Shown: piece by piece, positions 55,022 through 64,000 of the stretch | How positions within the stretch are numbered: the first letter of the stretch is position 1 | Layout of the letters: every line of letters begins with the position of its first letter | Source of the DNA: [Clostridium] saccharolyticum WM1 | GTDB lineage: Bacteria > Bacillota > Clostridia > Lachnospirales > Lachnospiraceae | Direction of reading: 5' to 3' | NCBI RefSeq assembly: GCF_000144625.1 | Contig: NC_014376.1 | Span: 3,616,001-3,680,000, forward strand | Length of the DNA stretch: 64,000 nucleotides | Program-made: the position numbers and the translations under genes | The notes under the pieces: model-generated | What the model saw: only the letters and a program-made list of their open reading frames with translations | The model's database searches: none | Told to the model about the DNA's origin: nothing

Positions 55022-55096
55022 CGGGGTGTGGCTCAGTTTGGCTAGAGTACCTGGTTTGGGACCAGGGGGTCGCAGGTTCGAATCCTGTCACCCCGA
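55022..55096 (+). tRNA. tRNA-Pro(TGG)
   Basis: CGGGGTG/CACCCCG acceptor arm, anticodon loop TTTGGGA giving TGG, and GGTTCGAATCC T arm. No CCA is encoded after the discriminator A. First of six tRNA genes. Confidence 0.95.
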
Positions 55097-55143
55097 TTTA
55101 AGAGAAAAGCCATGAATGGCAGTTTTAGTTTCTCTTGCCTTTT

Positions 55144-55214
55144 GCGGGTGTAGTTCAATGGTAGAACACCAGCCTTCCAAGCTGGATACGTGGGTTCGAT
55201 TCCCATCACCCGCT
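55144..55214 (+). tRNA. tRNA-Gly(TCC)
   Basis: Acceptor GCGGGTG/CACCCGC, anticodon loop CTTCCAA giving TCC, T arm GGGTTCGATTCCC. Confidence 0.95.
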
Positions 55215-55217
55215 TTT

Positions 55218-55291
<74 letters not shown>

Positions 55292-55325
55292 TTTCACATC
55301 TCTGACCAAGGTGTGAAGATTTTAT

Positions 55326-55400
55326 GGTGGGTATGGCGAAGTTGGTTATCGCGCCAGATTGTGGCTCTGGAGGCCCAGGGTTCGAATCCCTGTACTCACC
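55326..55400 (+). tRNA. tRNA-His(GTG)
   Basis: Acceptor GTGGGTA/TACTCAC with the extra 5' G (55326) opposite C73 that marks tRNA-His; anticodon loop TTGTGGC gives GTG. Confidence 0.95.
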
Positions 55401-55440
55401 TTTCCCTTTTAGGGAATTTTTTTTTATCATTCATTGTTAT

Positions 55441-55512
55441 TGGGCTATCGCCAAGCGGTAAGGCACAGGACTTTGACTCCTGCAGTCGTTGGTTCGAATC
55501 CAACTAGCCCAG
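55441..55512 (+). tRNA. tRNA-Gln(TTG)
   Basis: Acceptor TGGGCTA/TAGCCCA, anticodon loop CTTTGAC giving TTG. It would be a substrate for the GatCAB route at the left end of the window. Confidence 0.95.
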
Positions 55513-55515
55513 TAT

Positions 55516-55588
55516 GGGATACTAGCTCAGGTGGTAGAGCACTTGACTTTTAATCAAGTTGTCCGGGGTTCGAGTCCCCGGTGTCTCA
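55516..55588 (+). tRNA. tRNA-Lys(TTT)
   Basis: Acceptor GGGATAC/GTGTCTC, anticodon loop CTTTTAA giving TTT, T arm GGGTTCGAGTCCC. Last tRNA of the cluster. Confidence 0.95.
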
Positions 55589-55601
55589 TGAAGAAACCGA
55601 A

Positions 55602-55634
55602 AGGGCCGGGAAAATTCATTTTCCCGGCCCCTTT
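55602..55634 (+). terminator. Terminator of the tRNA cluster
   Basis: GGGCCGGGAAAA and TTTTCCCGGCCC arms followed by CTTTTCTTG, 13 bases after tRNA-Lys. Confidence 0.88.
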
Positions 55635-55921
55635 TCTTGTTTATCCCCTCTCCTATCTTTTATGTCCTGTTTCCTATTTAAATTATCCTTTGGTACTATT
55701 TTTATGCGATTCGTTTCCATATATGTGGCATTAAACTCTTAAGTTGCTGTTTCTGGCGTGCTGACGATCAAATCGGTTTAGTGTCTCCGTTTTCTCCTGT
55801 TGCATTTAAGTTTATCGGTTAATCCGGAAAGATATGATTGTATATCCATTCCTGTAAAACGATAATAGGAACATAGGATTTACTCCTCTCAAATTTGTAC
55901 ATAAAAAGAGAGGACAGGAAA
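55635..55921. other. Intergenic region between tRNA cluster and AraC-family gene
   Basis: No gene or clear promoter recognised. AGAGGACAGG just before 55922 is the likely ribosome-binding site of the next gene. Confidence 0.4.
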
Positions 55922-56812
55922 ATGAATAACAAATATAATATGATTGAAAGGATTGATTTTATGGAATGGATTGAGGGATTAAATAAGTCAATGAACTATA
56001 TTGAGGAGCATTTAACAGAAGATATTGACTATGAGCAAGTAGGGAAAATTGCCTGCTGTTCTGTTTATCACTTTCAGAGAATGTTCGCATATATGGCCAA
56101 CGTTCCTCTATCTGAATATATCCGGCGCAGGCGCATGACCCTGGCGGCTGTGGATCTTCAGAACGGGAATATTAAAATCATTGACGTTGCACTTAAATAT
56201 GGCTATCAATCTCCAACTGCGTTTAACCGGGCATTTCAAAGTATACATGGAGTGGCTCCATCCCTTGTAAAAGAAAGCGGTGTTTCCGTAAAATCATATC
56301 CCCCCATTAGTTTTAAAATTACAATCAAAGGAGTGGATGAATTGAATTATCGAATTGAAAAGAAGGAATCGTTTCGGATTGTAGGCATTTCCCAGCCGCT
56401 GCACCGGGAAATTGAAAAGAATTTTGAAATTGTACCTCAATGGTGGAATAAGGCCGCCCTCAACGGAACCATCTCTCAACTGGCCGCCATGGCAGACGGA
56501 TCCCCTAAGGGAATATTGGGCGTCAGCATCTGCAATGATATGGAAGAATGGCGGTACTTTATTGCCGCCGCCAGTACGAAAGAAATTGATGATACTTTGG
56601 AAGAATATCATGTTCCCTCTTTCACGTGGGCCATATTTTCCGGAGAGGGTCAATGCCCGCTTGCTATACAGGAATTGGAGAAACGTATCGTCACGGAATG
56701 GCTTCCCACTTCCGGTTTTGAATATGGTAATGGACCGGATATAGAGGTTTATTTAAATTCTGACCCTCAAAATGCAACGTTTGAAGTATGGATACCTGTT
56801 ATAAAAAAATAA
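55922..56812 (+). CDS. AraC family regulator with GyrI-like effector domain
   Basis: Regulator of 296 aa. N-terminal AraC helix-turn-helix pair (about 15-120): MNYIEEHLTEDIDYEQVGKIACCSVYHFQRMFAYMANVPLSEYIRRRRMT and VALKYGYQSPTAFNRAFQSIHGVAPS. C-terminal GyrI/SOUL-type ligand domain (about 140-296) with YRIEKKESFRIVGIS and a closing VYLNSDPQNATFEVWIPV. Start at 55922 behind AGAGG; 55961 (MEWIEGLNKS) fits family starts better, so 13 residues are uncertain. Such proteins often sense cationic drugs. It faces the ABC exporter. Confidence 0.88.
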   Translation: MNNKYNMIERIDFMEWIEGLNKSMNYIEEHLTEDIDYEQVGKIACCSVYHFQRMFAYMANVPLSEYIRRRRMTLAAVDLQNGNIKIIDVALKYGYQSPTAFNRAFQSIHGVAPSLVKESGVSVKSYPPISFKITIKGVDELNYRIEKKESFRIVGISQPLHREIEKNFEIVPQWWNKAALNGTISQLAAMADGSPKGILGVSICNDMEEWRYFIAAASTKEIDDTLEEYHVPSFTWAIFSGEGQCPLAIQELEKRIVTEWLPTSGFEYGNGPDIEVYLNSDPQNATFEVWIPVIKK

Positions 56813-56984
56813 ACCAGGAGAATGATACCCTACACAAAAGAATTGGATACGGGAAGTCATATCTGCAAAAATTGGATGGACTGCGTCCTATAAGCTGGAT
56901 ACTGCAAAAAAGTTTTGGCTGCTTGTGTGTTCCGGAAAAGCGGATGATATTTCGATCTATGGGGAACAAGGATTATTTATTTTA

Positions 56985-57020
56985 AAAAGGGCAAGAACCA
57001 CTGGAAAAATGGTCTTGCCC
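56985..57020 (-). terminator. Terminator of the ABC exporter operon
   Basis: Minus strand GGGCAAGA and TCTTGCCC arms followed by TTTTTAAAA, about 60 bases after the exporter gene stop. Between 56813 and 56984 there is no gene I can support. Confidence 0.75.
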
Positions 57021-57079
57021 TAAAGACGTTAAGCTACTTATCTCATTTTTTTCGTTTATAAGAACTTTCAAACAGTCTG

Positions 57080-58957
57080 TTATATCATTGTACTGCACTC
57101 GTTTTTATTTCCATTCCTTACCGGAATTTTACAGGCTTCCAGATTATCACACATTTTCAATAATACATTACAGAATACGTTTATTTCTTCTTCTGGTATA
57201 TCGGAACAGATAAGTTCTTCAAATTGTTCAAAAACTTTTCTTGTTTCTTCCGCTTCAGCAAGCCCCTTTTCTGTGAGGCTGATCAGAAAGGATCGTCTGC
57301 AGTCCGGATTTCGTGTATCAATGGAGCTGGTAGCTTCATCCATTACTAGCACCGGCGGCTGTGATATGGCAGCTCTTGCAATAGCAATCAGCTGCCGCTG
57401 ACCCTGTGATAAATTGCTGCCATCACTTTCCAGCAGAGTATCATAGCCATTAGGTAAACGTCTTATAAAGGAATCTGCATTTGCGATTTTTGCAGCGGCC
57501 AGTATGTCTTCCTGGGAAGCATTCAGTCTTCCATACCGGATATTATCGGCAATGCTACCGGTAAATAAATGGGTTTCCTGAATGACCAGAGAAATGGAAC
57601 GCCTTAGATCGTCCTTTTTTATGTTCCGGATATCAATGCCATCGTAGGTTATGGTACCTCCATTTAACTCATAAAACCGGTTAACCAAATTGATAATAGT
57701 CGTCTTGCCTGCGCCGGTAGAGCCTACGAAGGCGATTTTCTGACCAGGTTTGGCATATAAGCTGATGCCGTTTAATATCGTGTTACCGCCAGTATAGCCG
57801 AAAACCACATCATGGAACCGGACATCTCCCTTTAAAGGGACCAGTAAATATCCCTGATCCCGGTCAGGAACCCTCCAGGCAAACAAACCGGTATAACGAT
57901 CCGTTTCCTTTAAGCTGCCGTCCGCCTCCTGCACCACCCTCTTTAAGGTAACGGATCCTTCGTCAGATTCTGGCACTTCCTCCATCATATTGAAAATCTT
58001 TTCTGCACTGGCAAGCGCCACCATGAGGAAATTGATCTGCATGGTGAACTGGTTCATGGGCATGGCACTCTGCCTGACATAAACCAGATAAGATGCCAAT
58101 GTGCCCATATTAATCAGTCCTGACAAAGCAAACAGTCCGCCTACACAGGCAGAAATGGCATAATTAATATAAGATAGAGAAACAATCGTAGGAACGGTAA
58201 TACCGGTATAGGTAGCTGCCATTGTAGAGGACTTTCTCAATTTCTCATTCAGCTCACAGAATTTTTCAAAATCCTGTTTTTCGTGGCGGAAAATCTTTTC
58301 CACTTTCTGGCCTTCCACCATTTCCTCTACATATCCATTTATGTTTCCCAGATTCTTCTGCTGCTCTGCAAAATATTTTTTACTCAGCGTTCCATTATGA
58401 CGAATATACAGTAACATGACCAGAAGAAAAAATACAACGATAAATGAAAGCTGCCAGTCCAGGAGAATTAACATAAGAATGGTACCTGCAGAAGTAATAA
58501 AGCTCTGGATCAGCAAAGTAAAGCTATTGTTGAGGGCTTCAGAAATGGTATCAACATCATTTGTAAAGTGGCTCATCAGCTCCCCATGAGTATGGGTATC
58601 AAAATATTCTAAAGGCAGCTTCTGAGTATGTCGGAATAAGTCTATCCTTATTTCGCTCACCACCTGCTGGGAAACACGGACCATCATCCGGTTATAAAGC
58701 AGGCAGGATATGGCTCCCGCCAGATAGATCAGTCCCATGATAAAAATCATTTTCAAAAGACCGGGGATATTACCTGGCAGAATATATTCGTTTATAACCG
58801 GTTTCAGCAAATAGGTTCCCATGATCCCGGAAAATGCACTGATGCTTACCAGAATTGCTATGAACAGCATAGATCGCTTGTAATGACCGATGTATCTCAA
58901 AAGCTTTACCAGGGCTTTTTTGGTATCTTTGGGTCTTGTGTGTCCGGTATTCTTCAT
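57080..58957 (-). CDS. ABC exporter half-transporter, truncated and fused to the C-terminal half of a MarR regulator
   Basis: Chimeric protein of 625 aa. Residues 1-330 are a six-helix exporter domain; the nucleotide-binding domain has Walker A FVGSTGAGKTTIINL, signature NLSQGQRQLIAIA and Walker B VLVMDEATSSIDTR with the catalytic Glu. At residue 550 (base 57310) the ABC homology stops right after the D-loop. The last 76 residues read NPDCRRSFLISLTEKGLAEA and on, which is the wing and dimer helix of a MarR protein. The switch-His loop and about 60 residues of the ATPase are lost. Start overlaps the partner gene by four bases. Confidence 0.85.
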   Translation of the reverse strand: MKNTGHTRPKDTKKALVKLLRYIGHYKRSMLFIAILVSISAFSGIMGTYLLKPVINEYILPGNIPGLLKMIFIMGLIYLAGAISCLLYNRMMVRVSQQVVSEIRIDLFRHTQKLPLEYFDTHTHGELMSHFTNDVDTISEALNNSFTLLIQSFITSAGTILMLILLDWQLSFIVVFFLLVMLLYIRHNGTLSKKYFAEQQKNLGNINGYVEEMVEGQKVEKIFRHEKQDFEKFCELNEKLRKSSTMAATYTGITVPTIVSLSYINYAISACVGGLFALSGLINMGTLASYLVYVRQSAMPMNQFTMQINFLMVALASAEKIFNMMEEVPESDEGSVTLKRVVQEADGSLKETDRYTGLFAWRVPDRDQGYLLVPLKGDVRFHDVVFGYTGGNTILNGISLYAKPGQKIAFVGSTGAGKTTIINLVNRFYELNGGTITYDGIDIRNIKKDDLRRSISLVIQETHLFTGSIADNIRYGRLNASQEDILAAAKIANADSFIRRLPNGYDTLLESDGSNLSQGQRQLIAIARAAISQPPVLVMDEATSSIDTRNPDCRRSFLISLTEKGLAEAEETRKVFEQFEELICSDIPEEEINVFCNVLLKMCDNLEACKIPVRNGNKNECSTMI

Positions 58958-60684
58958 AAGGCCTGGCTGCCTCCTTTCTGCTGGGAAAAATAAATATCCT
59001 GATAAATTTCATTATCGGCCAGCAGCTGCTCATGGGTTCCAATGGCATTTATTTTTCCGTCATCGAGGATTATGATCTGGTCGGCATCCAAAACTGAGGA
59101 GATCCGCTGGCTAATGATGATCTTTGTCATACCGGGAAGGGACTTCTCCAGTCCCTCTTTTATTTTTGCTTCTGTGGCGGTATCAAGAGCGCTTGTGGAA
59201 TCGTCCAGAATAAGCACCTTAGGAGCTTTTAAAATCGCTCTTGCAATGCATAGCCGCTGTTTCTGCCCGCCGGAGACATTGACGCCCCCCTGGCCCAGTT
59301 CCGTATCATACCCATGATCCAGACGGCCGATAAATTCATTGACGCAGGCAATGCTGCATGCTCTTTCTATTTCTTCATCCGTTGCATCCTCTTTTCCCCA
59401 GTAAAGATTCTCCTTCACTGTCCCTGAAAAAAGGGTGTTTTTCTGCAGCACCATGGCAATGGAATCCCTTAAATGGTCCTGGGTGTATTCGTATATGGGA
59501 TGACCGTCAATGGTTATTTCACCGGCTGTCACCTCATAAAGTCTTGGAATAAGCTGTACCAGAGTGCTTTTTGCTGCACCTGTCTGACCAATGATTCCAA
59601 CGGTCTGCCCGGGGCTGATCTCAAAGGAGATGTCGGAAAGTACGTATTCCTTTGCCTCTTCCTTGTATTTAAAATATACGTTTTCAAACCTTATACGTCC
59701 TTCCTTAATGGAGATATCCTTTGCACGGTCATCGTTGATGGTCGGTTCCTCCTCTAATACTTCTGAAATTCTCTTCCATGAGGTCAGGGAGCGGGTGAAC
59801 AATAAGAAAACGTTGGAAAACATCATAAGGGAATTAAGCACCTGCAGCACGTAGCTAAGAAAGCTGGTCAGGGCGCCTACCTTCATATTACCAACCATCA
59901 CCCGGTTACCGCCAAACCACAGGATGCTTAATATCGTCCCATACATGACAAACTGTAGGGCTGGCATATTTAGGGCAGCCAGAGAAAAGGACCGTTCGGA
60001 GGAATTCTGTAAATTCATGTTTCCCTCTCTAAATTTACTTATCTCATAATCCCCCCGGACATAAGCCTTTATCACACGGATGGCGATTAAGTTCTCCTGA
60101 ATGATCCGGTTTACAAGGTCAACAGCTCCCTGCATTTTTGAGTAAAGGGGTCTTACATTTCGAATAATAAGAAATAAAATGAAGGCCAGTATAGGGGCCG
60201 CAATGAAAAATACCATAGCCAGTTCTGCATTCAGCCTGAAAGAAACGATCAATGCAGTCATCATCATCACTGGAGACCGGAAACCGGGACGCATTCCATT
60301 TGTAATGGAATTCTGGATTGTAGTAATATCGCTTGTAAGCCTTGTAACCAGAGAAGGGGTACTAAACCGGTCCGTGTTCGCGAAAGAATAGGTCTGCATT
60401 TTCTGAAATTCTGCCATACGGATCTGGGCTCCTATCCCATTTCCGCAAATCGCGGTATACCGGGCGCAGGCATGGCCCAGAAATAGAGAGAGAACGGCGA
60501 AGAATACCATCTGAAATCCCTTCATAAATATGTAATTTCTATCACCATTTGCAACTCCCACATCTATGATATCAGCCATAATCATGGGTATCACTAATTC
60601 AAAAATGGTTTCAGCTTCAATACAGATTATTGCAAGTATCAATTCTTTCTTATATTTTTTTGCATATTTAAGTAAGTTTCTCAT
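58954..60684 (-). CDS. ABC exporter half-transporter with degenerate ATP site
   Basis: Membrane-ATPase of 576 aa: exporter domain (about 1-310) and nucleotide-binding domain. Walker A reads GQTGAAKSTL (Ala for Gly before Lys), Walker B LILDDSTSALD (Asp for catalytic Glu) and the switch loop ISQRISS (Gln for His); the signature VSGGQKQR is good. This is the non-catalytic partner of heterodimeric exporters such as LmrCD or TM287/288. The catalytic site would be built from the partner's Walker motifs and this signature. Starts at 60684; MarR-like repeats lie upstream. Confidence 0.9.
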   Translation of the reverse strand: MRNLLKYAKKYKKELILAIICIEAETIFELVIPMIMADIIDVGVANGDRNYIFMKGFQMVFFAVLSLFLGHACARYTAICGNGIGAQIRMAEFQKMQTYSFANTDRFSTPSLVTRLTSDITTIQNSITNGMRPGFRSPVMMMTALIVSFRLNAELAMVFFIAAPILAFILFLIIRNVRPLYSKMQGAVDLVNRIIQENLIAIRVIKAYVRGDYEISKFREGNMNLQNSSERSFSLAALNMPALQFVMYGTILSILWFGGNRVMVGNMKVGALTSFLSYVLQVLNSLMMFSNVFLLFTRSLTSWKRISEVLEEEPTINDDRAKDISIKEGRIRFENVYFKYKEEAKEYVLSDISFEISPGQTVGIIGQTGAAKSTLVQLIPRLYEVTAGEITIDGHPIYEYTQDHLRDSIAMVLQKNTLFSGTVKENLYWGKEDATDEEIERACSIACVNEFIGRLDHGYDTELGQGGVNVSGGQKQRLCIARAILKAPKVLILDDSTSALDTATEAKIKEGLEKSLPGMTKIIISQRISSVLDADQIIILDDGKINAIGTHEQLLADNEIYQDIYFSQQKGGSQAL

Positions 60685-61091
60685 GTCAGGCTCCCGAGAA
60701 TAGTTATTATATCAATAATTGCATTTACAACTATTGCATACATAACTATTATATTCTCATTCATCGAATTGTCAATAGATGATAGAAAATTGGTATATAA
60801 AGAGAAATATGCCTTACCAGCAATCATTTCATAGCCAGGGTGGCCCCATAAACATATTTAGAATACAAGGTCCACCATGAGGTAAATAACCATGTTCCAA
60901 TATAAAAACTTGTCTATTTTATACCATAAGAAAGGACGTATACACTCCTAACTGTATCAGTTGGTTTTGAAACACGTCCTTTCAGATATAATTTAACATT
61001 TGCATTTTTCCCGCTCGGATCAATTTGTTATATAACGAAAACATTGCCGCGAAAGGGAGCATCATTATTGTACGGTTATTCAGGGCTTTCC
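60685..61091. other. Exporter promoter region with MarR-type inverted repeat, then non-coding
   Basis: AATAGTTAT (60699-60707) and ATAACTATT (60742-60750) form an inverted repeat around TTGCAT direct repeats, just upstream of the exporter start; TATAAT lies on the minus strand at 60706-60711. This is likely the operator of the lost MarR regulator. Further on, GAAAGGACGT and ACACGTCCTTTC pair across about 60 bases (60926-60986). No gene seen. Confidence 0.45.
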
Positions 61092-61266
61092 ACAAAGTCC
61101 ACCCATAAATTGAGGAAAACCTTTGCAAGTCCTAAATACAAGTGGTGTCCCTCTGGACTGTATCCGGGAGCTTTTAGGACATAGCAGCTTGAATACCACG
61201 CTCGGATATATCGACAACCCATTGACCGAAAAAGAATCCTATGACCTTATAGCAAAGGCTTTGTAA
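61092..61266 (+). pseudogene. Tyrosine recombinase (integrase) C-terminal remnant
   Basis: One frame reads STKSTHKLRKTFAS (from 61092). After a frameshift near 61130 the next reads LNTSGVPLDCIRELLGHSS, then LNTTLGYIDNPLTEKESYDL and IAKAL, then stop at 61266. This is the end of a clostridial phage/ICE integrase, with the R of HxLRxTFAS, the ELLGHSS helix and the catalytic Tyr in LGY. It is frameshifted and lacks the rest of the gene. It sits 86 bases from tRNA-Gly, a usual integration site. Confidence 0.75.
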
Positions 61267-61302
61267 GCTGTCTTCAACTGTCTACAGGCTGAGAAATTCA
61301 CA

Positions 61303-61344
61303 AAAAAGCGGAAACCCTGATAAAACCTAGGTTTCCGCTTCCAT
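61303..61344 (-). terminator. Terminator of the rRNA/tRNA-Gly transcript
   Basis: Minus strand AAGCGGAAACC and GGGTTTCCGCTT arms followed by TTTTTTG, eight bases after tRNA-Gly. Confidence 0.85.
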
Positions 61345-61351
61345 TTATAAG

Positions 61352-61424
61352 AGCGCGAGACGGGACTCGAACCCGCGACCCCGACCTTGGCAAGGTCGTA
61401 CTCCACCAACTGAGCCACTCGCGC
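61352..61424 (-). tRNA. tRNA-Gly(GCC)
   Basis: Minus strand GCGCGAG/CTCGCGC acceptor, anticodon loop TTGCCAA giving GCC, T arm GGGTTCGAGTCCC, discriminator T. It lies about 95 bases after the 23S 3' end in the position where 5S is normally found. Confidence 0.95.
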
Positions 61425-61520
61425 TTATTTCTTCTCTATTTGGGGTCTTCATATACCCTCAAAACCACACATTGCTACATATCTGTTTTCATCCGTTCTT
61501 TCCTCTTACCTAAACCAACC

Positions 61521-64000
<2,480 letters not shown>

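Noticed and set aside
56788..56985. 65-codon open frame after the AraC-family gene
   Set aside because: It overlaps the regulator, has no ribosome-binding site and resembles nothing I recognise.

Overview
The window reads as chromosome of a spore-forming, strictly anaerobic Gram-positive bacterium of the class Clostridia, most like Lachnospiraceae ([Clostridium] saccharolyticum / Lacrimispora type). This is inferred from protein style: a non-discriminating archaeal-type AspRS with GatCAB, T-box leaders, a trimeric bifurcating [FeFe] hydrogenase, CotF-like coat proteins, TnpV-type transposon debris and a tRNA/rRNA-rich end. No species call is possible from the sequence alone.

Layout. 1-3.2 kb: transamidation operon aspS2-gatC-gatA (minus strand) behind a T-box leader whose specifier loop carries overlapping Glu and Asn codons. 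3.4-5.9 kb: MATE transporter, YacP/Rae1-type nuclease, MntP. 5.9-10 kb: trehalose cluster treB-treC and treR, with matching operators inside both promoter spacers. 10.2-14.7 kb: HD-GYP protein, tyrS with its T-box leader, pdxS-pdxT. 15-19.3 kb: alpha-glucoside PTS, GH4 6-phospho-alpha-glucosidase and RpiR regulator. 19.4-26.7 kb: housekeeping genes (DAHP synthase, UppP, Ung, HisF/HisH), a degenerate sirtuin-like protein, a DUF4430/ECF S-component pair and an RlmI-type methyltransferase. 26.7-31.2 kb: Fe-S aldo/keto reductase, a YtrA-type regulator with its ABC transporter, and a polysaccharide deacetylase.

31.4-47.7 kb is the centrepiece, a hydrogenase island. A minus-strand operon encodes DRTGG, HATPase, an H-cluster-like Fe-S protein, a second small DRTGG-like protein and a PHP phosphoesterase. 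Divergent from it runs hydC, a HATPase, a [2Fe-2S] protein, hydB and hydA, the NAD(H)/ferredoxin bifurcating hydrogenase. After a chemoreceptor fused to a PhnD-like binding domain and two spore coat genes comes a second minus-strand operon resembling hfsABCD: thioredoxin-like [2Fe-2S] protein, PAS-bearing H-cluster protein, SpoIIE-type phosphatase and a monomeric [FeFe] hydrogenase. Four H-cluster-type proteins therefore sit within about 15 kb beside kinase-, phosphatase- and PAS-like parts. This suggests hydrogen turnover coupled to redox signalling.

47.7-54.6 kb: adenine deaminase and purine nucleoside phosphorylase; divergently, a NitT/TauT-type ABC operon behind an unassigned structured leader RNA; then a lipoprotein and Ogt. 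55.0-55.6 kb: six tRNA genes (Pro, Gly, Arg, His, Gln, Lys) behind one strong promoter. 55.9-60.7 kb: an AraC/GyrI-like regulator and a heterodimeric ABC exporter whose second subunit is cut after the D-loop and joined in frame to the C-terminal half of a MarR regulator. 61.1-64 kb: an integrase remnant, tRNA-Gly(GCC) and the 3' part of a 23S rRNA gene, with no 5S between 23S and the tRNA.
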